NCBI GenBank assembly: GCA_002786065.1
Contig: NHNY01000011.1
Location: 1 to 64,000 of the forward strand
DNA: 64,000 bases
Reading direction: 5' to 3'
Origin: Microcyclospora pomicola
Taxonomy: Eukaryota > Ascomycota > Dothideomycetes > Capnodiales
The position numbers and the translations under genes were made by a program. Positions 33,301-42,954 of this stretch are shown here, piece after piece. Below the pieces are notes generated by a model. That model saw only the letters and a program-made list of their open reading frames with translations. It made no database searches and had not been told where the DNA came from. Positions within the stretch are counted from its first letter, which is position 1, and every line of letters begins with the position of its first letter.

Positions 33301-34177
33301 GTCCCAATACGTGGTTCGCTTTGACCAAGAACCTGAGGATCGAGTGCTTCTCATGGACATAAAGCAGGCAGCATTTGGGCTCAACATCTCCAGCGCATCG
33401 CGCATATACTTCGTGAATCCGGTCTGCCGTCCAGATATTGAAGCACAGGCTATCAAGCGTGCGCATCGATTCGGCCAGACCCGACCGGTGTATGTTGAGA
33501 CCCTGGTACTCAAGGGTACAATTGAGGAGAAGATGCTCGAAAGATCAAAGCGTATGACCCGAGCCGAGCATGCCGACGTGAGCAAGCTGGAAGATGACGA
33601 TGGCATACGAGAGATAATCCAAAACGCGCGACTATTGCCTGTCGATATTAACGAGTCGCACATTGCAAGGCTGGACGAACCGCAACAGCTATGGGGACGT
33701 CAGGGCTGGCGAGACTCACTCAAAGCTGCGGAGATCAAAACCAACAGCGAAACATATGATTCGATGACTTCAGCAGAGCAGCTGACCACTGGCGGCGAAG
33801 CAGTGCCAAAGCTGACCGGCTCGCCTCAAACAGTACCATCACAACATGCCAGAAAAAAGAAGACTGTTGTTATGGTGAACCACACAAATCATAGTGCAGC
33901 GGAGCAATCCAGCATCGAGGAGGCACCAATGACAAGCAGGTCTAAGAAGCGTGTACGAGTGGGCTTTGAGACACGACCGCCAAGAGTCTTGCTGGACGGA
34001 GAAGACGACACGAGTGAGGATGAGCCGCTGCGGAAACGCTGGCTGAGGCTCTCTGCGCCCGTTGAGCCACCGGTAATACAAACGTCCACAGGATTCGCAG
34101 CATCCTCGTCCGACCAAGCGTCGCCTGCAAAGAGTGCTATCCCGACACCGCCGAAAGCTGGGCTCCACACTCGTTGA
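30383..34177 (+). CDS. SNF2-family DNA-dependent ATPase/helicase
   Basis: 1264 aa from the first in-frame ATG (30383). The SNF2_N half contains motif I ETMGLGKT (near 293), the DEGH box in LIIDEGHFFSN (near 520) and motif III HRWVVSGTPAKN (near 553). The helicase C half (about 930-1055) has IIIFYDGKNTAYYIAQML, AFGLNISSASRIYFVNP and motif VI QAIKRAHRFGQTRPVYVE. The long spacing between the halves, starting near residue 590, resembles the Rad5/Rad16/HLTF branch, but I find no RING-finger cysteines there, so a ubiquitin ligase role is not supported. The last 200 residues are disordered and basic. Likely a nuclear chromatin remodeller or repair translocase. Confidence 0.9.
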   Translation: MDHAAGHTTDSWQCSPIRSMLSPKRSSALSLLDPSHEAEEFLRNLDNYLPLGCLSFDGTAQDDDSLDAASPDFALNQLLHLQHTTNVDDTLRSSIFRLATGGWIQVELLRLEVSTLSRKTFRIYLLPADFGVRYVDRNDVQSKRLYAALETLLRSIDTDSNTWHGRPSTKATRAFNLWATAEEGSLYYIFNTLKSPAPCVNDIPKEMPYTREALEDLLEPTSTPGLKTILMPYQRRSAGLMLQREAVPKLELDPRLEKRFAPDGSVFYYNPRDLLFLRYPMYLETCRGGILAETMGLGKTVMLLALILATKHHPPRLPEGYMPLQHTGNRGAARLSRMAISCINRKAIPWQVELERISQATRGGHNDMERYALALHSSPMQYEVMTAPIRWNRKTMLPAPKKLTMAATTIIVVPQNLCKQWRSEIDKHVDGDSLRVLVLETRKHILPGPDELRSYDIILFSRNRFDFEARDGQDTLGRVENQRICRCPYIGATRVRDCTCVRSEDVYDSPLKYLHFKRLIIDEGHFFSNSGSNAVLVANKLITVDHRWVVSGTPAKNLLGVEVDPTGTGTSDSHDAILHQRRNFGKEDKDGAIKSIASLAQQFLRVNPWVSALDGQRTEWDEHIFRHETLKGRSYSAFSVCLRRTLESIIIKTRPQDVERDLILPPLSHEIIYLEPSFYDKVTANIFTIMLIANAVASERTDADYLFHKNSGKARYELVSNLRQSAFFWTGFSESDLTAMVENSQTYLDKDNGASTEDRHLLLSVMGFARLVLKINGWKAMERSHELGMFMGKWPENSAEHWAFDSHTGDIMTGISPLLEAQKHVNHRTMLDDPGEGLAGAGIRALASDSTSKVEVVVKGSSKRKDASTLTGTKKRKASQRSGHGVPTADAQTVLPKDVPELAPSSDFLRARIIGTASAKMSYLVTQVLKFFRDEKIIIFYDGKNTAYYIAQMLELLHIKHEIYDTSLPANLKSQYVVRFDQEPEDRVLLMDIKQAAFGLNISSASRIYFVNPVCRPDIEAQAIKRAHRFGQTRPVYVETLVLKGTIEEKMLERSKRMTRAEHADVSKLEDDDGIREIIQNARLLPVDINESHIARLDEPQQLWGRQGWRDSLKAAEIKTNSETYDSMTSAEQLTTGGEAVPKLTGSPQTVPSQHARKKKTVVMVNHTNHSAAEQSSIEEAPMTSRSKKRVRVGFETRPPRVLLDGEDDTSEDEPLRKRWLRLSAPVEPPVIQTSTGFAASSSDQASPAKSAIPTPPKAGLHTR

Positions 34178-34892
34178 ACGAGACCAGAATCGCTGGGGAG
34201 ATTGCACGACATTAGTCTACACGTCCTTCATGACTGATGATCACGTCGAAACAACAGACGATTGGCATGAGCATCATGCTATGCACAATTTGTAACGCTA
34301 GTCAATGTAGTATATCACAGATACATGAAGTGTGTATGAATAAATCGTGAGCTATCATATTGGGCGCCGAAGACAGCCAGCTCGGAGGTATGTTCCAGAG
34401 ATGTCTCTAACACGAAGCAAACGCGCGCTTTTCTGTATGCTCACAGTATTGTTCAAAGACATGAGGCAATCGGCATCATAATGCCTCTCGCGTGTGCTCG
34501 GACGACCACAGCACACGCCGTATGGTAGACAGCGGTGACTGGTTTCATCTGTTGGGTTTTCCGAAATTCCGGCGTTGCGTTCGTGAACGTACTTCCGGCT
34601 GCTGCAAGAAATCAATTGCCGCGAAGTTGCCCTCCGGGGTGAAATCATTGCTTGCCTTCGTGCCTTTGACCTCCGATGTGATCATGCAATGTCATTCGCG
34701 TTTGGCTTTGAACAGGGCCTGCTGATCAAGCAAAAGCAGTCATGCTCGGGCTGACATCCCGGAGCCTGTGTCGACGGAGGAGAATTTGATACCTCTACGG
34801 CATCATCATCGCGTTGGAATCCGCCAATGTCTTTTTAGTGGTGTGACTCGCCCCTGGATCTGATGTGGTGCTTGCTATGCGAAGAATGAGGT
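34178..34892. other. Convergent intergenic region, no gene seen
   Basis: About 715 bp between the 3' ends of the SNF2 and GT90 genes. Short frames on either strand have no recognisable features. Confidence 0.45.
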
Positions 34893-36737
34893 TCATCCGC
34901 CGTCACTCCAGCCCATCTGTAGCCTGTCATCATCGCACAAACGTGCATACTCCAAAAGCAGCCTGAACACGTAGACCTGCATGTCTTCTCGTCGCAAAGC
35001 CCTTTCAGCCCACTCTCTGCCCTGGGATGCGATCTTCTCTGCTTGTTTGTCGTGCCCCTCGACAGTATGATTCATGCCCTGGTAGCCGACAAAGTATTCC
35101 ATGATGCCGTAGATATCGACAAATGTGTTGTCCATCGGGACGAAGTGATACCACGGGATGAGACGCGAGTCGTGCCACTCCTGGTAAACGGTGGCTTTGA
35201 TCGGCAGAGAAGTGGAGCGCAGGAAACCGCGATAGCGACCAGAGTATGAGTTGCCGTCGATGTCAGGTAGGTACTTGTGGCGATATTGGTCTTTCATAGG
35301 AATGCCTTCCGTAAAGTTGTAATATGCGTCCGTGTAGGGGCATCCCTCAAAGGTGACGAATGGAAAACAGATAAATGGAAGGAAAGCTGCATCGGACCAA
35401 GAAGACACCCAATCTCCCAATGCGCCAGGCTCATTTTCGTGCGACTCTGCTGCGAGATCGTACCCAACCGGCAGGGCAAAATTGATAGGGTCCTCCTTGG
35501 TCATTTCTGCGAGGTGGATTGCGGTACCGTTCACCGTGGATACGAACCGGTGTCGGTGAAAACGCCGCCAGTTGTCCTCGGTGTATCTTCCACCAGTGCC
35601 CGAGCCGCGCCATATTAGAACGTCATCCTTCTCACTCCATGGTCCACCATGCTGGTCTACGCCGCCGGAATACACAGCATTGGTTGCTAGGTAGGTGGCA
35701 GGAGGCAGCAAGATTTCGTTGTTCACTGTCAGCTTGGATCCACCAAACAAGGGAAATAATTTTTGGCTTGTTGATATTTCGTTTGGTCCGACAAATGTGC
35801 CATGCAACTGCTGGAGATCAGCGCGCTCACATGGAGACCGCGCGTTCGTGATGTTTCGCACATATCCTCGATCGGACCCTGCAGGGAATTGACCCGTTAG
35901 CGGCGGCTGGGTACGAAAATCTGTCTCAACTTCCACGCTCCTTGCTGGACTTCCAGGCGCACACCCAGCAGCTACAAGCGTCCAGTATGTTCCATTTGTT
36001 ATATATTCTGGGTCAAAGGTTTCTGGTGGGTCTTCGTCCAATTGCTCCAAGCTCCGGAACTCTGTTATCAAGTCTGCGTCTGCAGTGAGACTTTTGCTCT
36101 TCTCGGCCTCGATCATATGCTCTCGCATCTCTTCCCAGGGCACAATAACCCGGCTCCAGTCCTGCACATTGATTGGAAGATCCATGTCTGGAAGATACTC
36201 CTCAATGTCCCGCACCAGGCCGCTCCACAAGCTCATCCATGTCGAACCAACACCACTATCCCGATGTGTCGATGTCCCATTGCGAATGCGAATGCTGTCT
36301 TCGAAGTCGTATGCCCGTTCGCGGATCTGCTTTGCGGGGATGCCCCAGAATGGGTTGAGGTCTGTATATATTTGATCAAAGAACTCCTCTACGACCACCG
36401 ACGAGTGGTTCTGCGCATATTCCAACCACTTGTCGAAATCGGGCGGTGGTTCTCGTCCTCGCCGTCGCCGGTAGGCCTCGGCTGTCGCGCCCAGGGACGT
36501 CGTCTCTTTCGATAGCACATCATCGTACTGCCGTTTCGCATCGCGGATCAGATCATCGATAGGATGGCTTGCATCGCTTGCGGTGGCCTCGGGTCCACTT
36601 GCACCTGAAAGACGCCATGGCACCGTTCGCGAGAAGGCTTCAGGCGGTAGTAGAAGCCATGCAAGGCAGACGGCGCCAATGGTGAGTATAGCAATGAAGA
36701 TCGCCTGATGGGACTTCTGCCGGGCAAGGTCGAGCAT
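34893..36737 (-). CDS. GT90 (CAP10-like) glycosyltransferase, type II membrane protein
   Basis: 614 aa, single exon. A short basic N-terminus and one membrane anchor (AIFIAILTIGAVCLAWLLL, residues 13-31) give type II Golgi topology. The catalytic CAP10 domain covers about 300-600: DVLIWRGSGTGGRYTEDNWRR (split here at the Gly), RHRFVSTVNG, FEGCPYTDAYYNFTEG, KYLPDIDGNSYSGRYRGFL, and EWHDSRLIPWYHFVPMD. The DIDGNSYSGR(Y)RG...LPIKATVYQEWH block is diagnostic of the family, which includes Cryptococcus Cap10/Cxt1 and animal POGLUT xylosyl/glucosyltransferases. It probably adds a sugar to a glycan or glycoprotein in the secretory pathway. Confidence 0.9.
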   Translation of the reverse strand: MLDLARQKSHQAIFIAILTIGAVCLAWLLLPPEAFSRTVPWRLSGASGPEATASDASHPIDDLIRDAKRQYDDVLSKETTSLGATAEAYRRRRGREPPPDFDKWLEYAQNHSSVVVEEFFDQIYTDLNPFWGIPAKQIRERAYDFEDSIRIRNGTSTHRDSGVGSTWMSLWSGLVRDIEEYLPDMDLPINVQDWSRVIVPWEEMREHMIEAEKSKSLTADADLITEFRSLEQLDEDPPETFDPEYITNGTYWTLVAAGCAPGSPARSVEVETDFRTQPPLTGQFPAGSDRGYVRNITNARSPCERADLQQLHGTFVGPNEISTSQKLFPLFGGSKLTVNNEILLPPATYLATNAVYSGGVDQHGGPWSEKDDVLIWRGSGTGGRYTEDNWRRFHRHRFVSTVNGTAIHLAEMTKEDPINFALPVGYDLAAESHENEPGALGDWVSSWSDAAFLPFICFPFVTFEGCPYTDAYYNFTEGIPMKDQYRHKYLPDIDGNSYSGRYRGFLRSTSLPIKATVYQEWHDSRLIPWYHFVPMDNTFVDIYGIMEYFVGYQGMNHTVEGHDKQAEKIASQGREWAERALRREDMQVYVFRLLLEYARLCDDDRLQMGWSDGG

Positions 36738-37019
36738 CTTCGGATTGGTCCCTCTCTCTCATATAGCCTGAGCTCGTGCCCTCACGCGTTCATTGCACCT
36801 GGGGGTATACGTGGTTCGCGTTAATGGAGACACTATTCGACGACCGGATGTTGTAGCGGCAGTTGGATCCATGGAGGAGACGTCGGCATCAGCCTGTTCT
36901 TCGCCTCGGCCCGAAGCTTCCGCTCGCACGCAGCCAAGAAGATCAATGCAAGACAGCATATACACCTCTCACATTGCTACATAACCATGTTTGTTATATG
37001 ATGTATATACCACAGGCGA
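36738..37019. other. Short intergenic stretch
   Basis: Contains the GT90 promoter and the terminator of the MFS gene. Nothing else is seen. Confidence 0.35.
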
Positions 37020-38734
37020 CTACAGGATGATCCGCCACAATGCCGTTCTATGTCTGATGCGCTGACCGAAGATTATAATGGGCACAGCGAGCAGCATGAC
37101 AAACACATAGATCCCAGCTTGAGCGCCAAAAGCATCGCGATAGCCAGACTTCATCACCCAAGGAACAGCGCCATACAAGAAGCCGAATGCAAAGATGTTC
37201 TTCAAGCCATTGACGAGCATGAGGGCGTCAGCATTCACTGGCAAGTACGAATCGGAAACGTATGACATGGTCACTACGGGCACGAAGGTCAGACCCATTG
37301 CAACCATACCATATCCGAAAAACCTTTCGTGGAGTCAGCATCTCGTCAACGAAAGGCAGGTATGATCGTGTGAGGACTCACAGTGAAGTCCAGTGCAAAG
37401 CTTCGGCAGCGCCATAGCCGTAGACCAGACATCCGGCTGGCACAATCACAGCCGGAATGACCAGTGAATGTAGTCGTATCTCTGGCAAATATACGCCGCC
37501 ATTCCCACGGCTGCGCCACCGTGAATAGCGATCAACAGCCCAGCCGCCGAGCCAAGCTCCAAGCATATTGCCCAATAATCCTGGTATATTGATGAGACCA
37601 TTGATATCCGGCTTCCAGTTGTAAGGTGGCGCTTGCAATATGAACGCATTCGTAATGTTGATCTCTACCACCCAGGCAAGCGAGACAGCATATCCTAGGA
37701 ACGAGAGTATGACAGCGGGATAGACTATCATAGGCCATGGACGCATGAAGAGTCGTACAAGACTTTCTCTGCGATCGACCCCGCTGGTCAGACTGAGTTC
37801 TTGGCGCCATGTCTTTCTTGGAGTCTGAATATGTTGATGATTCTCGTCTGAAGACGACGATCCAGCTCTGAAATCACGTTCAGCTACCTTTTCGGAAGAC
37901 TGGTGTCCCTCTGTCCTGTACATTGTGCCCGCGGTTGCCAGGTCTGAGGATGAAGCAGGAAGCTTTGTGGCCACCACACGATCGTACTGTGTCTCGGGAC
38001 ATAAAAACACCACCGCTATGAAGTTGACCGCAACCAAAATGAATGCGATCCACTTGTGCCAGCGCCAAGATAGCTTCGTGATCACGAATCCGCAGATGAG
38101 TGGTCCAATCTATATGTTGTCAGCCTCGATGTTCGTCTGAGCAGAAAAGATGGGGGAGCAATACAGTGTTGCCGCTCGAGATGAAGATCACATAGATGCC
38201 CATCATATTTCCTCGTTCGTGTAAGAAAAACAGATCATTGACGATTGCCGCACCCAATGCTTCTGTGGAAGACCCGGCAAACGCTGCAACAATGTTACTC
38301 CATAACAACGAATCGAAAGACTGCGCAACAGCTCCCCATAGATAAGCCAAAGCCAGTAGTAACGTCGCAAAGACAAACACTGGGCGTTTTCCGAAACGAT
38401 TCGCGACTGGCACCCAGAAGAAGTTGAAAAGGCCGAGGACAAACACCGGCCATATCAACAGATTGCTCACTTCGGCTTGTGTTTTGTCGAATTCAATGCT
38501 CAGTTCGTAGAATGCTGGAGCCAAGCCTCCAAGAGCATAGCTGCCCAGGAAGGTGAAGGCGCAGACGCTCGCGAAGCAGATGTTCTTCTTCCAGGCCGGC
38601 CAGCGTAAGGGGTCATTTGGGTCCAATGGGTTTGGTCTTGGATGCAAGATCAGCTTGTGATCGTCTGAACCGTCTGCGTAAAGCTGCACTGTTCCCTCCG
38701 AGCTGTCTAGTTCCTTGAGTGAATGGAGATGCAT
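37020..38734 (-). CDS. Major facilitator superfamily transporter, 12-TM drug/small-molecule type
   Basis: Three exons (38734-38165, 38109-37382, 37323-37020; introns of 55 and 58 nt) give 533 aa. The N-terminal cytosolic tail has the DPNDPLRWPAWKKN motif seen just before TM1 in fungal DHA-type MFS proteins. Motif A is VANRFGKRPVFVF after TM2. Hydrophobic segments continue to about 12 helices with a long central loop. The start codon faces that of the second A-T-R reductase across 803 bp, an arrangement typical of cluster transporters. A role in exporting the product is inference; uptake of an unrelated substrate cannot be excluded. Confidence 0.9.
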
Positions 38735-39537
38735 GTTGGATCAAGGCCGCTGGCAATAACACCAAGCATTCAGAGATAGATAGTGTTGCGTGAAGGGTTC
38801 AAAGAGCGCCTCCAAGTTGATGCTTCAAGACATCTTCCGACTCGATGACTTGGACAAGCGTTTCGTCCGTGGGCAAGGCAGGAGATCGGGACATCTGCAT
38901 AACTGTAGGTCGGAAGTCCAAAAGGAGACAAATATTCTAATTTTAGCATTGATCTTCGCCTTGAGATTAATGATTCCGTGCATGAGCCACAAGAGGTATA
39001 TCTTCGCCACGGAATGTGGCTCCGACCTCAACAGACACAAAATTCCACCAAAACCCATGATGCTAGAGTGTTGCACACGATCAAGTACGGTACATGGCAG
39101 TCCTGGGCAATGGCATGGGGCTCGTCTCCCGATGTGTATCATTGTGGACGAAATGTAGCTCTCGGCGTTTGCGGGACCGAAGTAGACTAATGGCCGGCAC
39201 AATTCACAGCATCATCAAATGCTCCTATGATGAGACTGTCTCGGACCAATCCAGAGGGGAGGTACCTCACGCTACTTACCCATGTACAGAGTATTCATCG
39301 ACATCGATCGCGCAATCGTGTCTGATCATGTCTTCAACACCGTACGCCGTCTTGGATACAGTGTGCAGAGAGCGAAGATGGCCAGACGACACATTTACCG
39401 ACGCCCAATGGCGCTTCGCGTCATGAATCATCACCCAGTTCCCTGGCCATGAAGTTCATCCCAACAACCACACTTTCAGATAAAACTCATCGGCCAACCT
39501 TTGCTGCATCAGCTCTGTCTCTCATGTGTTGCTTGCT
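38735..39537. promoter_or_regulatory. Divergent promoter region (MFS transporter / second A-T-R reductase)
   Basis: 803 bp without a credible gene. It contains four TCGGA/TCCGA elements (38836, 38910, 39021, 39241), the same pentamer that is clustered in the regulator/transporter promoter at 50.4 kb. That count is only mildly above chance for the length. Confidence 0.4.
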
Positions 39538-42500
39538 ATGGTCGAGCCGAACTACTTCACCTGCACCCTGGGAGAGGCCGCATTAGCAAATTTACAGCAG
39601 CCGTGCAAGACGATCCCAGAGCTTATCCATGCAAAAGCAAAGCGTATACCAGCAAGTCCAGCTGTGGGGTTTACGAGATCTGCATCGAAGCCGAACGAAG
39701 ATTGGAGTCACATAATCTTCACCTTCGCAGACATTGAGAGCGGCTCTCGACGGATTGCCTCGATCTTGCAAGGAAATCACGAGACTGATTTGTCCCTAAA
39801 TCGGACTGTTGGGCTGCTATGTCCAAGCACACCAGATTTCCTCTTCACATGGCTAGCATTGATTCGGCTGGGTCATGCAGTCCTTTTGATCGCACCTCAG
39901 TGCCAGCCTGCTGCTATAGCCAATTTGTGCAAAACATGCGAGGTATCGTTCCTGCTTCATGACGATGTATATCAAGAACAGGCACAGGAGTCTTGTAAGG
40001 TATCGACGGAGACTGAAGGCTGGGCGCTTCGTGTCGCTAGCCTCCCATATTCAGAGGATTCGCAGCAGACCACATTTGTAGCGACGGAAGACAGCAGCAT
40101 TGTCGAATTTCCGGCTTCCAAATGGTCGTCAGTCGTTGAAAATGATATAGGCTACATTCACCACACATCAGGAACGTCATCCGGCATGCCAAAACCAATA
40201 CCGCAATCACATCGAGCAGCTGTTGGGGTTTTACCATCGTTCGAGGATGGGCATACATCAGCGACTTTCACAACGACGCCATTGTATCATGGCGGCATTG
40301 CAGATCTCTTCCGCGCATGGACCAGTGGTGCTATGATATGGCTGTTTCCTGGCAAACATCTGCCTATCACAGCTTCGAACATTGTCCGTTGTCTAGAAGT
40401 GGCTAGAAGCGCTGTGGGATCTGACGGCTGTCCTGCTGTGAAGTATTTCTCGTCTGTCCCGTACGTTCTCCAATCGATGGAAGCTGACAGAAAGGGTTTA
40501 AAACTGCTTCAAGGGATGGATATTGTCGGAGTGGGCGGAGCTGCGTTACCTACAGAGATCGGTGATCGCCTGGTCAACAGCGAAGTGAATCTCATATCTC
40601 GTTTTGGCAGTGCGGAATGTGGCTTTCTCATGTCTTCACATCGAGACTATCACAACGATCGATCGTGGCAATACCTTAGGAACAAATCAGCCTCGCGGTA
40701 TCTAGACTTCGAACCGCAGTCCGATGGAACATCGGAGCTGATTGTCCTTGGTGAATGGCCGCATATGGCAAAGCGAAATCGTGCGGATGGCTCTTATGCT
40801 ACTTCTGACTTGTTCGCTCCACATGAGAGCATCCCAAATGCCTGGCGCTATCATTCTCGAGCTGACTCTCAGTTGACTCTGATCACCGGCAAGAAGTTTG
40901 ATCCAGCGCCAGTGGAGGATGCTATTTCCACCTCGGATATGCTCGATGATGTGCTTATCTTTGGTAACGAGAGGCAGATCCCTGGTGCTCTATTGATTCG
41001 TTCTTCGCAAGCAGCTCACCTTTCGGACGAGGAGCTCATCGAAATCTTGTGGCCGATGATCGAGAAAGTCAACAATGAAAGCCAAGACCACGCACGAATC
41101 TCGAGAAGCATGATTGTTCCGGTGGTTCATCTAGACTCACCTCTGGAGAAAAGCAGTAAAGGGACGATCATCAGAAGGGTAGCCGAGGCAAGATTCAGCA
41201 CGCTCATAGAAGCGGCGTACGACAAGACAGATAGAGTGGAGACGGCCGATATCCCTGACAATCAGCTATTGGACTTCATCAAAAACGCTGTCGTCAGCGC
41301 AGTGCACAGAAAGGGTCAGCTAGAGAATTCGACAGACCTCTTTGCATATGGTGTAGATTCGATCGCCAGCATGCGAATCCGGCAAAAGCTTCGATCACTT
41401 CTGCCTCCATCATCAAGCCGCCTTCCCGTAAATGTGGTCGAGGACTGTGGTTCACTCAAAGGATTGGAAGACTATATCATGAGGCGTAGGCGTGGTCAAG
41501 CTGACAACGATGAGACGTCAACTGAGACTGTACACCAGCAAATGCGCGATCTGGTAAAGGCTTATAGCACATTTGACGGCCCGAATGCGTCAAGTGAGTG
41601 TGCAAGCGATGTTGATCAGGATGAGCACGACGTGGTGGTCCTCACTGGAGCTACCGGCGCACTGGGAGCACATATACTTCATCACTACCGTCAACGAAGC
41701 AACGTTCGACGCATTTACTGCTTAGTCCGTGGTGCTGACCCTCATGCAGCTTACGAACGTGTTAACAAGGCACTGATGTATCGCAAGCTGGAGCACCTAC
41801 CGCAAATGGGTGACAGTTCCAAAGTCATCGTCCTACCTGCACAACTCGGAGAGTCTGCTCTCGGTTTGGATTCAGACATGTATGACCAGATAGCGAAAGA
41901 GGCCACCATCATCATGCACGTTGCCTGGTCTGTCAATTTCAGGATGAAACTTCAAAGCTTCGTCAAGGACAATATCGCCGGTGTACGGAACTTGGTCAAT
42001 CTAGCACTCAAGTCTCCCCGTCCAAAACCGCCACAGTTCGCTTTCTGCTCTTCTGTGGCAAGTGTAATGGCTTGTAAAGGCGGTGCGATCCCCGAAGAGC
42101 CAGTGAGCGATCCTGCAGCTGCTACTTCCCTGGGCTACTCACAAAGTAAATGGGTAGCCGAGCAGATCTGCTGGGCAGCAAGCAAGCATCCACGCCTGCA
42201 AGGCCGAGTGACAATCTACCGAGTTGGTCAGCTTGCTGGCGACACTTTACATGGGGTGTGGAATATGAAAGAGGCCTGGCCGTTGATGCTGAGCTCCGTA
42301 AAAGACACCGGCTGTCTTCCAGCACTCGACGCAGAGCCCTTGTCATGGCTACCTGTAGACGTGGCAGCTTCTGCACTGATCCAAGGCATACAGACCCGCG
42401 GTAGTAATGACGACATTGACATCTATCACATCGTCAATGAGCACCAACAACCGACTTGGGAGGACTTGTTGACTTGGCTATCCAAATCTACTCAATTTGA

Positions 42501-42792
42501 CACTGTCAGTTCGACAACTTGGCTCGTGGAGCTTGAGGGTTTGGCTGAAAAGTCTCCAGATCATCCAGCGTTGCAGCTTTTGGATCACTGGAAAAAGGCA
42601 TACGGTAACTCGACTACCAGCCCTACAGAGAGGGCAGATGATGACGCAAGTCTTGTCGACGAGCAAGCTCATGCGCCGAGGTTTAGCATGATACGAACGA
42701 AGCAGCATCTGCCTGCCTTGCGCAATATGGCACCTGTCGATGAGGGCTACGTACAAAAGTTATGGGCGTGGATCAGAGATAGTACGGAATGA
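39538..42792 (+). CDS. NRPS-like adenylate-forming reductase, A-T-R (second of two)
   Basis: 1084 aa, single exon, starting MVEPNYFTCTLGEAAL at the first ATG of the frame. The adenylation domain (about 20-545) has HHTSGTSSGMPKP near 207, an SDLFAPHE A7-like segment and the catalytic lysine in KSSKGTIIRR. The carrier serine is in YGVDSIASMRIR (near 604). The reductase domain has TGATGALG (near 702), HVAWSVNFRMKLQSF and the SDR pair in GYSQSKWVAEQ (near 865). Domain borders match the first reductase almost residue for residue, but sequence identity is low by eye, so they are distant paralogues and probably act on different acids. Lacks the Ser-rich insertion of the first one. Substrate unknown. 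Confidence 0.92.
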   Translation: MVEPNYFTCTLGEAALANLQQPCKTIPELIHAKAKRIPASPAVGFTRSASKPNEDWSHIIFTFADIESGSRRIASILQGNHETDLSLNRTVGLLCPSTPDFLFTWLALIRLGHAVLLIAPQCQPAAIANLCKTCEVSFLLHDDVYQEQAQESCKVSTETEGWALRVASLPYSEDSQQTTFVATEDSSIVEFPASKWSSVVENDIGYIHHTSGTSSGMPKPIPQSHRAAVGVLPSFEDGHTSATFTTTPLYHGGIADLFRAWTSGAMIWLFPGKHLPITASNIVRCLEVARSAVGSDGCPAVKYFSSVPYVLQSMEADRKGLKLLQGMDIVGVGGAALPTEIGDRLVNSEVNLISRFGSAECGFLMSSHRDYHNDRSWQYLRNKSASRYLDFEPQSDGTSELIVLGEWPHMAKRNRADGSYATSDLFAPHESIPNAWRYHSRADSQLTLITGKKFDPAPVEDAISTSDMLDDVLIFGNERQIPGALLIRSSQAAHLSDEELIEILWPMIEKVNNESQDHARISRSMIVPVVHLDSPLEKSSKGTIIRRVAEARFSTLIEAAYDKTDRVETADIPDNQLLDFIKNAVVSAVHRKGQLENSTDLFAYGVDSIASMRIRQKLRSLLPPSSSRLPVNVVEDCGSLKGLEDYIMRRRRGQADNDETSTETVHQQMRDLVKAYSTFDGPNASSECASDVDQDEHDVVVLTGATGALGAHILHHYRQRSNVRRIYCLVRGADPHAAYERVNKALMYRKLEHLPQMGDSSKVIVLPAQLGESALGLDSDMYDQIAKEATIIMHVAWSVNFRMKLQSFVKDNIAGVRNLVNLALKSPRPKPPQFAFCSSVASVMACKGGAIPEEPVSDPAAATSLGYSQSKWVAEQICWAASKHPRLQGRVTIYRVGQLAGDTLHGVWNMKEAWPLMLSSVKDTGCLPALDAEPLSWLPVDVAASALIQGIQTRGSNDDIDIYHIVNEHQQPTWEDLLTWLSKSTQFDTVSSTTWLVELEGLAEKSPDHPALQLLDHWKKAYGNSTTSPTERADDDASLVDEQAHAPRFSMIRTKQHLPALRNMAPVDEGYVQKLWAWIRDSTE

Positions 42793-42954
42793 TGATAGGA
42801 AGTCTTTTTTATATATATCATGAAGTGAAGTAGTGTACTTTTCAGACCAGTTCATGATAGTCATCGAGAAATGCAGCCTGCTGCCGATTGAAATGAAATG
42901 AACCCAAAAGTGCATCAACTCCAGCATAACGTGAGATCATATCTCATCAGCGCT

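Noticed and set aside
38790-39426. Frames of 110-125 codons in both directions between the MFS gene and the second reductase
   Set aside because: Mutually overlapping, without domain signatures; better explained as promoter sequence.
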